Origin: Pyxicephalus adspersus
Lineage: Eukaryota > Chordata > Amphibia > Anura > Pyxicephalidae
Reading direction: 5' to 3'
Assembly (NCBI RefSeq): GCF_032062135.1
Contig: NC_092863.1
Span: forward strand, 19,364,303 to 19,428,302
Length of the DNA: 64,000 nt
Under the pieces are notes generated by a model. The model had not been told where the DNA came from and made no database searches. It saw only the letters and a program-made list of their open reading frames with translations. A program made the translations under genes and the position numbers. Shown piece after piece: positions 23,190 to 34,129 of this stretch (position 1 is its first letter; every line of letters starts with the position of its first letter).

Positions 23190-24919
23190 CTAATAACTCT
23201 CTATTTCCTGGCCAGATAACCAAAAAGCCGAAAAGCTGGAGTTCTATAAATACATTATTAAATACATAAATACATAAATATGTAAATGTACTCACTTTTT
23301 ACTTACACTTTGTACTCACACTGCTTACTAATATACTGCAGCGCTTCCTCAATCGCCTTGAACCCTTGCGAATGTGGAATAAAATTTTTCCTGTCATCTA
23401 AGGATGCCTCCTTCTCTTCTATCACTTCACTTTGTGTCACCATTTCCACAATATTGTTGTCAGTTGTTTCGTCAAGTTCACCATTTGCCACCCATTCTGT
23501 AATGTCCTCTGCATTGACATCATCACAACCCCGTACTTTTTCCAGCAACAAAAGAAGTTAACCGTTTTCATCTTCCACTTCGGTTTCACACACGGGTTCA
23601 AGGTTGAAATGTCCACCTGCATGGTTCAAAAGAATTTTCCAAGACCTTACAAGTGAGATGTTTGGAATCTCTTCCAATGCTTTGGTCACCCATCCTATGA
23701 CATCTAGCATGTCAAACTTTTTCAGAGTGGTTACGTAGTAGTGGTTCGCTGAAATCAACGAAATGAGAAGACGACTACGATACTTTTTCTCTAGCATTTC
23801 AAGGACGTCCTGGTCCATTGGCTGACAAAGAGCTGTCACATTGGGTGGTAAGCATAAAGCTTTGATGCATCCATCTGTGAGTTCATCTGTGGCCGGGTGC
23901 GAAGGTGCGTTGTCAAGAAGTAGAACAGCTTTTCTTGGCAAATTGTTGTCTTTCCAATGTTTTTCTACTGTCTGTTTTTCTACTAATTCTTTTTGGAACC
24001 AGGTTTTAAAGATTTCTGAATTCACCCATGCTTTCTTTTGTCGTGTGTAATATAGGGGAAGTGATTGCAGATTTTTCAGTTATTTAAAAGCTATAGGTTT
24101 CTTTGATTTTCCTATTAACGTTATCCTAAGCTTGTGGTTGCCGGTAGCATTACTGCAAGCCAAGATGGTGACTGGTTCCTCACTTTTCTTGTATCCTGGT
24201 GCAGCAGCTTCTTTTTTTAATGCAAGCATCTTTGTAGGGAGCATCTTGTAATTTAAACTGGTCTCATCGCAGTTGTACAACTGCTCCCTAGAAATTCCCT
24301 CCCTTTCAGCAGATAAAGCCTCCCCACTTATGGTAATCTGGCGAATACTGAATCGTTTTTTCCACCGATCTAACCATCCATCACTGGCAGGTAATTCTGA
24401 ATCTTATTCTATTTGTTGCTTAAATTGCAATGCTTTTTCCTGCAATATCGGCCCAGTAACAGGCAAGCCTTTTCCTCTTAAGTGTTCATGCCACAAAAAT
24501 AAAGCTTCCTCAACTTCTTGATGTTTACCTTTCAGCATAGTTTTTCTTACTTTCATTTCACTTCCACTAGATTGGGCAGCACACCACTTTTCAATTTGCT
24601 CGAATTTTCTTCCAATATCCAACTGTACTTTTTCCCACTCCTTACTCCAAGGCAAAAGTTTGGCCGTTACCCCAGGGTCCAGTCGCTTTATAGGGTGTAG
24701 TTTCTCCTCCATAGACATTACAACCTTTTTTGTTTATCACCCATTTCAAACGTGTTCTGCACTTGCTGACATCCGAAGTGAAGAGCACGTAGCGGGGCAG
24801 GGAAAATTCGCTCTTTGCATGTCTTGTCTTACATAACTGTTATGCACACGGCACGGAGGATTTAGGCGGGACAGTACTGAGACCGAATAGTCACGAGCCA
24901 GATAGTCGAGAGTCTACTG
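23190..24919 (-). mobile_element. near full-length pogo/Tigger DNA transposon
   Basis: The right (5') end reads CAGTAGACTCTCGACTATC on the minus strand (24901-24919), followed by TA, the usual Tigger target duplication, within a TA tract. The left end is diverged (TAATAACTCTC, then TGGCCAGATAACC, near 23188-23220) and is the estimated 3' terminus. The 1.73-kb element holds a transposase gene occupying most of its length. The 3' limit is uncertain by some tens of bases. Confidence 0.75.
23303..24718 (-). pseudogene. Tigger/pogo (CENP-B/JRK-like) transposase, three stops
   Basis: A single reading frame of 472 codons from ATG at 24718 to the stop at 23303-23305, broken only by TAA codons at 24404-24406, 24080-24082 and 23558-23560. 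There is no frameshift: all four open blocks share phase. Order: short N-terminal HTH remnant (MSMEEKLHPIKRLD), CENP-B-type DNA-binding domain (LWHEHLRGKGLPVTGP, then WLDRWKKRFSI), catalytic domain with YNCDETSLNY (first Asp), LLLDNAPSHP (second Asp) and QPMDQDVLE (third Asp), then an acidic C-terminal tail. In active relatives this protein binds the termini and cuts DNA in the nucleus. The stops make this copy inactive. Confidence 0.9.
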
Positions 24920-24934
24920 TATATATATATATGT

Positions 24935-26561
24935 GCTTGGTTGGTTTTTGAAATTCAGCAGACAATATCTACATGCCTAAATTAATTTAATTGCTTCCAT
25001 GGGATTTGCTGACTCAATATTTGTACTAGCAAGCAGTTGAACAGGGGTTTCTAATAAATTAGTACCGTAGGTGAAAGTATAAAGGGAACTATTTCGGTCT
25101 ATAGAACAAAAAACTGCAGGCGGATATGACAGTGTTGTTAGTGTCTACTAGCTGGCTGCTAGTATTTAAAAAAGTACAAATGTTTTAAATGCGCAACCTC
25201 TAAATTTACTAAAATCAGGCAGGAGGCTTGAGTGAAATAATGTTTTAATATTATAATAATTTGATTTATTTTTATAAAATTATTTATAATAAAAATAATA
25301 AATTATTATATTACCAAAGTCTCCTAAAAATGTGATGGAGGTCCAGAAAAATAATACAGCATCTTTATCATTAGGACCATCTTCTACTGTATGTTTTAAA
25401 CTTGTAATCCATAGGAATTTATGCCCACATAATTTATTGAATGTGTTAATGCATTGGAATCTAGAACCTGTACAATTATCTAATCTTTTAGAATTTCATC
25501 TTTGCAAAGATGTGCCAAAAATGAGTAAAACACTGTGTTTATGTTATGTTGGACCCTAACATATTAAGTCAAGACAAATTTGAATACACATATATTTTCC
25601 TGTAAATTTATCCCAATGCAACATTTGATTGTGACTTGCACAACCGTATAGAAATTTGTCACAGATAGTAACCATAAATCTATTAATTAACATTAAATAC
25701 CATTAGTGCAACTTTAATGTAATGCAAGGTCATAAAGAATGTATGCCTTCTACTTTAGGGAAACTTTATTTGCAACATCGCAATGCACCCAGGTCAAAGT
25801 GGTTTGAATAAATGTTTAATATATTGTGATATTTCATATTTTAATTGTTTATAAGTTATTATGTACCTACTTTCCTTCACGTTTGTGAGGGTCTCCATAC
25901 TGGAAGAAAACAATGTGATGTCATAAATGACATAACATTTTTTACTTGTATTCAATGTAGAAGCATTGTAAGCCCAATGATCTTCTACAGGTACTACAAT
26001 AGAACATTCTGCAGCAGATCAGGTAGCCCATCAGCTGATCAAGCTGGTGCTGCCAGTGCAGTTTTGTTAGTAATTTATTTTATTTTAAAGATTTTATTTG
26101 AGTTATTAGTGAGTTATTAATAAAAAGTTTTAGAAACTTTCTGTCCAATATCTTCCTCTTGATTCTAACCAATCACCTCTACACAATATATATACAGTAT
26201 ATATTATTATTTCTGAATTTCCTGCTGCATGTTCCTTTTTGGAGTTGTTTCTTGAATTGGTCTCACATTGCATTTGAATTTGGAGGGTTTGAGGCTCACA
26301 GTGTAAAAATTCCTGATGCTAATATTTATGGACCCATAATGCCCTACTTGACATTACAACTATGATCAGAAGGGTCAGATCGGCTACCAGTGGGAGCTTT
26401 GGTACATGTCAGCCCCTTTTTTATAAAACGTATTTTAAGAACCTATTTTTTAGTTTGTTGATGTGGGAAGAACTGACAAAGTAGGTAGAAATATGTTGCC
26501 GTGAATTGAAGTGCGGAGGGCTATAAATTAAAGTGTTTGGAGAACCAAAGTCCTTAAAAGC
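24935..26561. other. unannotated AT-rich DNA
   Basis: No gene, RNA or named repeat seen. The stretch around 25225-25320 is extremely AT-rich (TTATAATAA motifs). Frames at 25332-25559 and 25845-26120 lack family features. Confidence 0.5.
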
Positions 26562-26640
26562 AGCGGTCCACAATCTTTTTGGACCACCCACCAGGTAAAA
26601 TTAAAAATGTGGGTGGGGCAAGGTTGTGAATAGACAGGTG
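26562..26640 (+). mobile_element. possible hAT end (CAGCGGTCCACAATC)
   Basis: CAGCGGTCCACAATCTTTTT, then GGACCACCCACC, resembles the CAGCGGTCNCCAACC ends of the hAT MITEs at 33388 and 59619. The opposite end was not found, so this may be a fragment or a related family. Confidence 0.3.
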
Positions 26641-26699
26641 CCTGAAAAATAATTACACATTAGGCTATATGAAGGAAGTTATCTGACAGAATGATAAAG

Positions 26700-27585
26700 C
26701 ACGGCCAGCGTTCGTATCTCCTCAGTTTCATTACAGCAAACGACTAGTTCCCCTCAGCTAACTCTGCATACAATAAACCCGCCACCCCATGTCTATTGTC
26801 CTTCCTGTCTCTGGGGAGTTCCAACAGCCAATGGCCACATGACCGCATGCCACGCCCCCTCAGCTGGTGTCCTATTAGATAATCCTACCCTCGGAAGGTG
26901 TACTTCCAGATCACATGTGTTATCACACTTACCTCCTTCTCACTAAAGCACAGACGCCTCTCTCCCGCACATGAGGGCAGTTCTAACTCTGGCTGTGCCT
27001 ACGATAGCAAGCTTTATCAGCTTCGCCGGGCAATCAGAAAATAGCCTCTTAACCATCCCTGACTATTTAGCTAGCTCACACACTGCACTCAGCATTTGTG
27101 CAACGTGTCTCCACTGGTACTGAGCCCCTAGTTCTGTTTCCAGCCAATTCCCTATGCTGTTCCAGTGTTCCTCTCTGTCTGTGGATATCCCTGAGTCACC
27201 TGTGCCTCCTGTTGCTTCCAGAGTCTCCTATGTTCCCTGTGCCCTCAGTGGCCCCTGTGTCACTGGTGTCCCTGGTAATTGACCCCTGGCTTGTGATCTG
27301 ACCCCTCTTGCTTGCTGCCTGCCTCTACCCCAGCCTTCCTGGATGATTCTTCTGCCTTGTGATTTGGTACGGTGTATCTTCCTGCCCACCCCAGTGTGTC
27401 TAAGGACTGCAACCCGGCAGTAACCAACAGCCCAACATCCTCACCATCAGAGGCTCTGGAGAAGACCTGTTTACTCCTTAGACTCTGCGCCTTGGCTCTT
27501 CTTAGGGCTCACACCACTTTTGTGCAAGCCATAGCGCCCCCTAGTGGCCCTGTCTCCCCTAGCCTGATGCGTGACATAGCCATCT
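26700..27585 (+). mobile_element. LTR-like retroelement block
   Basis: A G+C-richer, pyrimidine-rich block (CTGTGCCTCCTGTTGCTTCC, GACCCCTGGCTTGTGATCTG, GCGCCCCCTAGTGGCCCTG) resembling Gypsy-type LTR or leader sequence of frog genomes. No gag, pol, primer-binding site or paired LTR could be identified. If correct it is a solo or fragmentary copy. Confidence 0.35.
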
Positions 27586-27591
27586 TCTTTC

Positions 27592-27783
27592 TTCAATGAC
27601 AGAAAAGTCCGTCCTGTGCATTCCTGTTCTCAGAGCCCAAGCCTCCTGGGATTTGTGATGTGCGTAGCCCAGGAGGCTCTGCGCTCCCATTCAGTCTTTG
27701 CCCCCTAATGGGAGATGCTTTCTCTTTTTTATTTTTTTTAAAAAGGCATTTAATGAAAAAAAAATACAAAAACAAAGGGTTAT
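27592..27783 (-). mobile_element. TTAA MITE fragment (hairpin-bearing family)
   Basis: Shares with 20890-21257 the hairpin (AGCCTCCTGGGA at 27640-27651 with GCCCAGGAGGCT at 27667-27678) and the GCTCTGCGCTCCCATTCAGT segment. It ends in CAAAGGGTTATTTAA, where the piggyBac-type MITE of 27784-28120 is inserted, so its own terminus is displaced or lost. Confidence 0.6.
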
Positions 27784-28120
27784 TTAAGCTACGTACACAC
27801 GTCAGATTTTTATCGCCCGATAATCGGCATCGGCCAATTATCGGGCAAAAATCTGCCGTGTGTACAGTCGGTGTCGTCCATCGTCCGGACGACCGACCTG
27901 CTGGATCCACGGACGATGGACGACAGCCGATCCTAATGAAAGGGAAGGGGAGAGCGCGCAGCAGGGTGCCGCTCCGTCGCTCTCCCCCTCCCCTCTCCAT
28001 AGAGCATGAACGGTGCTGTATGCACAGCACCGTTCATGCATCGCGCACTCCCCTGTCGTTGGAAAGGATCGTGAAAGATCCTTTCCAACGACAAAAATTG
28101 CAAGTGTGTACGCAGCTTTA
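27784..28120 (+). mobile_element. piggyBac-type MITE, subfamily 1
   Basis: TTAA at 27784-27787, then GCTACGTACACACGTCAGAT. The right end is TTGCAAGTGTGTACGCAGC followed by TTTA, a decayed TTAA. The interior matches 943-1261 (GCTGGATCCACGGACGATGG, GAGAGCGCGCAGCAGGGTGC). It includes strong foldbacks: ATTATCGGGCAAAAATCTGC against the start, and GAAAGGATC repeated inverted at 28060-28085. The 145- and 157-codon frames on opposite strands are repeat artefacts. Confidence 0.85.
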
Positions 28121-28163
28121 CTCTTCTATTTAAATCAAAAATTGTGGCATATGGCTATTTTAA

Positions 28164-29100
28164 GACCAGGATCCCCAAACTGAGTTTGCATATTAGGGAC
28201 CCCTGGGTGCCTCTTCCATGGCATTGAGCATAAGGGTACTGCCAATTGTCTGTGTGCTGTGGTGCTTCATATAAATTTGTCCGCTTTACAAACTTTAAGA
28301 CTGCATGAGTGTCTTTAAGTTACTGGTGGTGAGGTTGTGGCGTGGTTACCCCTTCCTAATACCATGGAACCCCTCTTAGGGGGAGACGCTCAGTACCGTT
28401 CACTGCCGCCTAGAGCAAAATCTGCAGATGCTGCAGTGCGAGTGCCTGTTACACATAGCTGGACATTCACCTTCTCTGGAACAGAGTTGCCAAGTAAAAA
28501 TCAGGGAGTCAGTGGGAAACACGTTTTGTCCACAACCCCCCCCCCATTAAAATTCTTTGCCAAGCACAGTTAGATCTGCACTTTTTTATTTTTTTTTGAC
28601 AAACACAGAGGCATACGCTACAGATCTGTGCAAGTAAAGGTGTCATCTTTTTTTTTCTTTTTTTTTTACTTTAGTCCCACTTTATTATACTATTGAGAAA
28701 AGATCTCTAATTCTTATTAGGATTTTATGTTGGAGATCCCATATCTGGCAACTTGTTAAGTTCAGGGGGCTGAAATTAGATTTAGTATCAGCTCCCGGGG
28801 TCCCCCGTGTACCCTAAAAATTTCAAGTTTCTATAATAATCAGTGTAGGAGATGTGAAGGTTTATACATGGGGACAATGACAGCAACATGGACACAGACA
28901 CAGTTCTCATTCTGGTATACAAAGGGGCGGGGTTATCTCACAGTACAAGGAGCAGCTGATCCCCGAGTCTATAGGCCACGCCCACTCTCAGGGAGCTCAC
29001 ACTGAAGCACAATCTCATTGAGAAGATAGGAGATGCGCGCGCAGACACAACTGATGACGTCACTCCTGCTCCTTCACTGTGTGGATCCACTGCATGTCGC
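28164..29100 (+). repeat. composite dispersed repeat, copy 1 (modules X and Y)
   Basis: Module X (28164-28500) matches the reverse complement of 53700-54035 (shared GGGGAGACGCTCAGTACC, AAAATCTGCAGA). Module Y (28730-29100) matches 54099-54430 in the same orientation (CCATATCTGGCAACTTGTTA, AATAATCAGTGTAGGAGAT, TTATCTCACAGTACAAGG). The order X then Y is kept, but X is inverted between the copies. No class assigned and no coding content. Y ends in a CpG-containing stretch with GATGACGTCACTCC. Confidence 0.65.
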
Positions 29101-29767
29101 GATATGAGCAGTCACTCGGACCTTCCGCGGGACGTTGTCATCCTTCTCAGAGGTTACTTTCCAGCTGACCATTCTTTAACTGTGCTAGCTCACATTTAAA
29201 CATTTACTATTCCTTTTGTGACTTTTATAATAACAATTGCCTTTCACCAGCACCTATAATTAATACTTGTATATCTTATAAAGTACATTTATATTTTAGC
29301 AATGGTTGTGTACAGCTGTGGAGATTATCAAGGTGCACCAGGCATTGTAATAATGGCAGAATATATTGTATTTAGTAATTATTTATTATTTATTTATGTT
29401 TATGGCATTAAATATGCTTGCTGATTTATTTTTATAAACATTCTTTCCAAATTATAATGCAGCTGTTATTTCCTCATTGATCCCCTAAAAGTTACACATG
29501 TGTAAAAAATTACTTGTATATTTATATCATGATAATACAAGTGGATGCAACATGTTTTATTTGTTCCTCTGTCTATGAAAACTTCAGCAGCATGGCAGCC
29601 ATCCTCCCTCCACCTTCATACTATAGTCTACCTATCTAGTAGTCCTGTCCTCCCCGGTTATAATGAGCTATCATTTAAATTACAGAACATGATTAATAAG
29701 ATCTATAATATAGAGAGAGACAGACAGAGAGTGAGCTATAATTACTTTATCTACAATTCGACATAGG
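29101..29767. other. unannotated AT-rich DNA
   Basis: No gene or repeat recognised. Confidence 0.5.
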
Positions 29768-29910
29768 TTAGTGAGGTGGTCAGTGGAAAGTGGGAATGTC
29801 ATTCTTATAGATAATCAATTAACCAAAAAGCTCATTAGTGTCTGGCCAGAGAGGCACAAATTTTACAAGGAACCCCAGGGATCCACGGAACCATAGTTGA
29901 GAAACAACTG
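29768..29910 (-). mobile_element. hAT-like MITE end (GTGTTTCTCAAC family)
   Basis: On the minus strand it begins CAGTTGTTTCTCAACTATGG and continues GTTCCGTGG, GGGGTTCCTTG, matching the family at 911 and 47878. One end only; the left part with GTGGTCAGTGGAAAGTGGGA resembles the internal unit seen at 56984-57114. Confidence 0.5.
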
Positions 29911-30088
29911 GTTTGAATTTAATTTAAACATCTAAAAGCAATTTGTAAAGAAATTTGTGTTGCTTGGGCCACTGTGTTGAAGATAAAAGATAATAATCAT
30001 CATACAAGTATCAGGCCGGTGGAGTGGTTATTTCTACAAGCATCCTGCCCAGAGAAACCCCATCCATGGTTCTGAAAGAAAAGAAAAG

Positions 30089-30350
30089 TTGAAGCGGACC
30101 TAAACTCAACATTTTCACTTTACACAAAGGGGTGGACAACACTTATATGTAAAGGGTAATTGTATATCAATTTTTATTTTTTTTAAGTGCAACATTTAAA
30201 AAAAAAAAGGGTGCAGCACCTTGCCTTTGAGTCTTAAATGCCTAGGTGATCAAGACTTAATGGGAGCACAGGGAAGCACCAGGGTCATCAAGGGACCTGC
30301 TGGATTAGAGGTAAGTGTCATTTTTTGTTTTTGGTATAGTACCGCTTTAA
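30089..30350 (+). mobile_element. TTAA MITE, short complete copy
   Basis: Left end TTGAAGCGGACCTAAACTCA (decayed TTAA at 30089-30092), right end TATAGTACCGCTTTAA (TTAA at 30347-30350). About 262 bp. It contains GTCTTAAATGCCTAGGTGAT and AATGGGAGCACAGGG. Non-coding; the two opposed frames across 30221-30451 are not genes. Confidence 0.65.
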
Positions 30351-32034
30351 CAGCTAAAAGGGAAAAACCATGGGCAGCACAGATCAGCTGGAGAGGGCAT
30401 GATATACATATACCCAAGCATCGTATGTATTCCATCAGACATAAAATGTAGTGTGCTCAAGGTACTTGCTGCAGTTTATAATGCTTCTTGAGGGAAAAGT
30501 GAAATGTGTAGGGGAATAGGATTGTTCAGTGTGTGGCTGCTGAGGACTGCTGCTTGAAACCTAAAATCCCATAATTAATTGCCTAGACAGTTGTGGATTC
30601 ATTAGCCTGTATTATGTCTGGGGGGTAGAACATGAAGCCTTTGTCGGCTACACCCCCCCCACAAAACCTATATTAGTACATGGATTGGCCTGGTTATAAG
30701 AGGTCCCTGCAAAATAGGTTCCACCTGGTTTCAGCCCACTGTCATGGGCATTGGACCCTGAGGAGTTCAGGGTTTGAGCTCCTTTTTTCAGGATCAGTGA
30801 TATGCCCTGTGCAGTCTTTTTGCATTGTCACATTTTCCTTTTTTTTTACACTGTATGCGCACACTTAATAAAAATATTTACCAGTATAGTAGTGATAATG
30901 AATGTATAGTATGTGAACAACTCTCCAGAGTCATCTATGAGAAATTAATTCAACAATGAATTTTATAAACCTAGGTTTTGAGTTTTTAGGTTTTGACAAG
31001 TTCAATGTTCTCCCATGGACCTTTGCTAAATACTTTGTAATAAAGAATAGTAACCCTTTGGAGGTTTTCATTTTTTTTGCTATAGAACATTAAATCACAG
31101 TGGGTTTCTTTTGTTTTTTTTTTTTTGTTGTCCTTGATCAGCAGAAATAGACAAAGACACAAAGTAACTAATTTCATAAATATACACTTCCTTTTAATCA
31201 CTTTTTAGTAGATGCACTTTGGCACGGACTTGATCAGGACTTTCCCACATAGCAGGAAGCACATCCTATTCAAATCTGTTAGTGTACTGGCATAGATATT
31301 GCAGCACCTCTTGTCCAGGCCATAGGGGACAACCCAGCTTTAAAGAAAGTCCATACTCTAAACATTGTTTCATCTTCTAATCTTCCCTAGAGGAATTGCG
31401 CATGCGTGTCCTTTTCGTGACATTTGTCACACAAAGGAAAATATTTATGTTTTATTATGTACCTGACTGTAAGCAATTTAGGCAAATTTTAATTGCCATC
31501 ATTCCCTACTCCACCTACATTTATCATTCCCTATTCTACCTACACTTATCTTACTTCTGCTCAGTGCTTTTAGTGATGAGCGATGGGCCTGACAAAGGGA
31601 CACTTTGACATTCAAGCTATTTGATCAGACTGGGTGGGACAGACTAGGAGCCTCCAGCCTCCTGACGTTGCTTGATCCACAAAAATATTCATACTAACTT
31701 AATACACACTTTAGCATTTCCTTAAGTATTTCAGACACAAAGGTTCTATTTGAAATTGGAGATTATAAATCTTTTATCTGTGTAATTGTCAGGACATCTT
31801 TGGTAATGAGAATAATCATTCAGAAGGTAATGAGATGATTTTAATCAGGGATATGCTATCCACAATATAATAATGTAGTCCCTCAGTGAAGCATGCTATG
31901 ACCATCTAATCACATGATGTCAATCTACACGTGAACAGCCTAGAAAATGGTGCATTTTATAATGTAGTATGTAAAATGCTACTGGAAACTTTCTGTCATA
32001 TATAGACACAGAACATTACTACTTGTTATACTAA
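30351..32034. other. unannotated DNA
   Basis: No gene supported. 30480-30870 is somewhat less AT-rich without a recognised feature. A T-rich run lies near 31110-31126. Confidence 0.5.
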
Positions 32035-32813
32035 CATCTTCTAGGGATCTTGGCTTAGTATGTGCTCTCACCATTCTCTATTATTATGATCCAAATATGT
32101 GGCAAACTATTCAAAACTGTGGGTTGTCTGGCTGGGTGACTTCAACCTGATTATTAATATTTCTCTAAAAAGCTTTCAACCACCTACTAGGGATCCTTCC
32201 AGATATTCCCTTACTAGATTTGGTGAACTTAGGTCTTCCATATCTATGGTGGATGCTTGGATATACAAAAATGCTTATTCTTTTTTTGTTCTTGTTTCTC
32301 ATCCACTTCTTGTACCATGTTTTGGATTGACATGATATTTTTAAGCAGCTGACTTCTTTTTTACTTGAAGAGTCTACGAAGAGTGTTATCTGATTATTTC
32401 CCATGTTGGACTTTGTCTAACTGATCATTCAGACTGTCGTTTTCTTGAACAAAACTCCTTTTTGGCTTTTCCTTATTCCAGTGGGTCATATTTGGTGGAG
32501 GAATTGGATCTTTTATCTAACGGTGAAATTACCAGCACTGATTTTCTTAAAATCTGTGAAGCTTTCAAACTACATGATTGCAAGATTAGATCAAATAGAG
32601 CAAAGTGAGAAACTGGCGGCATATTTAGCCAATTAGGAATGGATAAACTTTTATAAGGTGACTAAAAGAGAAATTTTACAGTCAGCTCTGCATTACTAAA
32701 ACTACTTGCACGCTACCTGGAAACATTACTTAGATACCATAGCCTCTCCGAAAATGAAAAATGTTCTTTTGAGGCTACACAGGATATCCAAAACACTATT
32801 TCATCCTTTGTGA
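32035..32813 (+). mobile_element. L1-like ORF2 remnant (endonuclease into RT N-terminus)
   Basis: The frame from 32099 contains WLGDFNLIIN and SMVDAWIYKNAY, matching the GDFN and lvDaW blocks of the L1/Tx1 endonuclease that nicks target DNA. A second frame (about 32390-32813) has LTDHSD (the SDHxP-type block), then VEELDLLSNGEI and FLKICEAFKLHD, as in the linker before the RT. Frame changes and stops show decay. No RT catalytic block remains; another LINE begins directly after. Confidence 0.65.
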
Positions 32814-33033
32814 CAAATGAAATTTAATGTTGATAGGTGTTATGTTATGATAGAAATTGTGTACTTGAGGACTAAAAATGGGCATGCTTCATAAGTTTGC
32901 GGAGGAATATAACTTGGGGAGTCAGTGATTGAGAAGGATCTGGGTGTTTTGGTAAATGACAGGCTTAATACCATGCAATGCCAAGCCACAATTTCTAAAG
33001 CAAGCAAAATACTTTCTTTTTTTAAGAGGTATA

Positions 33034-33256
33034 GGTCCTGGTTTATGAAAGCTCTCCAAAGCTGGAGAGAATACACTTTCATCAGTGAAGCTGGGTGATC
33101 CAGCAAACCTGGAATGGATCTGGTCCAGGATTCAAAACATTTGCTAGCAAATGGCAAATGATTTTTAATAATCCATTCCATGTTTTCTGGAATACCCAGC
33201 TTCACTTCTGAAAGTGTATTCTCTCCAGCCTTGGAGAGCTTTCATAAATCAGTGCC
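33034..33256. mobile_element. foldback MITE, PIF/Harbinger-like
   Basis: A 223-bp palindrome: GGTCCTGGTTTATGAAAGCT at the left pairs with AGCTTTCATAAATCAGTGCC at the right, and the arms continue through GGAGAGAATACACTTTCA and GTGAAGCTGGGTGATCCAGC. The flanks are ATA on both sides (33031-33033 and 33257-33259), a 3-bp duplication. It interrupts the LINE after its FFKRY codons. The second copy is 39482-39705. No protein encoded. Confidence 0.8.
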
Positions 33257-33387
33257 ATAGACTCCAGAGGTAAACATAATCTTGTCCCTATACAAACATT
33301 CCTCCAACCTCTTTTGGAATATGCAGTCCAGTTTTGGGTTTTGGGCACCAATTCACAAAAAGAATGTCCAGAGTAGGACATCTAAAC

Positions 33388-33699
33388 CAGCGGACGCCAA
33401 CGGGTGGTCTGCGAGAAAATTTGGTGGTGCCTGCCCACTCTCCCATCGCAGGCTCAGACCTACTTGCTAAACGTCCTAGGGGGACAGTAGCGCAGGATTT
33501 TTGTTGCGTCCACAGCCCTGCGCTACCCCCCAGGATGTTTAGCAAGTAGGTCGGAGCCTGCGATGGGAGAGTGTGCGGGTTCTGGTATCATCATGTCACT
33601 CTTGGGGAAGTTTTTTCCCCTTTGAGTGACGCACGGCTCCCCGTGCATGTGTGGTCTGGATTCCATGGATTTAGTGGTTCGTAAGGTTGGTGACCACTG
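33388..33699 (+). mobile_element. hAT MITE with perfect 8-bp target duplication
   Basis: Flanked by ATCTAAAC (33380-33387 and 33700-33707). Ends CAGCGGACGCCAACGGGTGG and AAGGTTGGTGACCACTG. The interior has an inverted pair: CAGGCTCAGACCTACTTGCT against AGCAAGTAGGTCGGAGCCTG. Same family as 13051, 15417, 42082 and 59619. It lies in the LINE remnant and is younger than it. Confidence 0.9.
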
Positions 33700-34008
33700 A
33701 TCTAAACAAGTACGACTAAAGAGCTTAGCTGCGAGGAAAGAACTGATTATATACCCCTGAGAAGAGACCTTTAATAGGGGTTCATAATATATAAATGGTC
33801 CATATAGGGAACTTGCACCAAAGGTATTAACTTTAATGGAATTACATCCTTCACAGCCAGGTCTGTAAACATGTGGAAAAGACTGCACCAGAAAGTGGTT
33901 TTAGTAAGCTAGGTGAATTTTTTTAATTATGCTCCATAAGGGTTATTCTGTCTTCCTTCGAATCAACTATGCTTAGAGGTTTCTGAATGGAATATAAAGT
34001 TTTCATGA

Positions 34009-34074
34009 TGTGTGTGTGTGTGTGTGTATGTATATGTATGTGTGTATGTATATATATATATATATATATATATA
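34009..34074. repeat. (TG)n/(TA)n compound microsatellite
   Basis: TG run, interrupted TATG steps, then a TA run. Likely length-variable. Confidence 0.9.
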
Positions 34075-34129
34075 CCTCTTATATACCTCTTTACAGTCTG
34101 CTCTTGACATTATTACAGAATACTGCAGA

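Larger units (their letters stand above)
32814..33905 (+). mobile_element. CR1/L2-group LINE RT C-terminal remnant, twice interrupted
   Basis: Pieces read MKFNVDRCYVM (32821-32853), IEKDLGVLVNDRLN and ISKASKILSFFKRY (to about 33031), ILSLYKHSSNLF and FGFWAPIHKKNVQS (33273-33376), and FNGITSFTARSVNMWKRLHQ (33833-33892). These are the successive blocks after the RT catalytic core in CR1/L2-like LINEs. Between them sit a foldback MITE (33034-33256) and a hAT MITE (33388-33699). Several stops are present. Dead copy; its 5' part is missing. Confidence 0.75.

Noticed and set aside
23303..24718. Domesticated host gene (JRK/TIGD type)
   Set aside because: Three in-frame TAA codons, a Tigger terminus and a TA flank point to a transposon copy, not a maintained gene.
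26700..27585. Host gene promoter or CpG island
   Set aside because: G+C-richer but pyrimidine-biased with few CG dinucleotides, and no exon follows; an LTR-like origin fits better.
27593..28133. Open frames of 145 and 157 codons on opposite strands
   Set aside because: They lie inside a palindromic piggyBac-type MITE and a TTAA MITE fragment; no domain signature, and both strands are open because of the inverted repeats.
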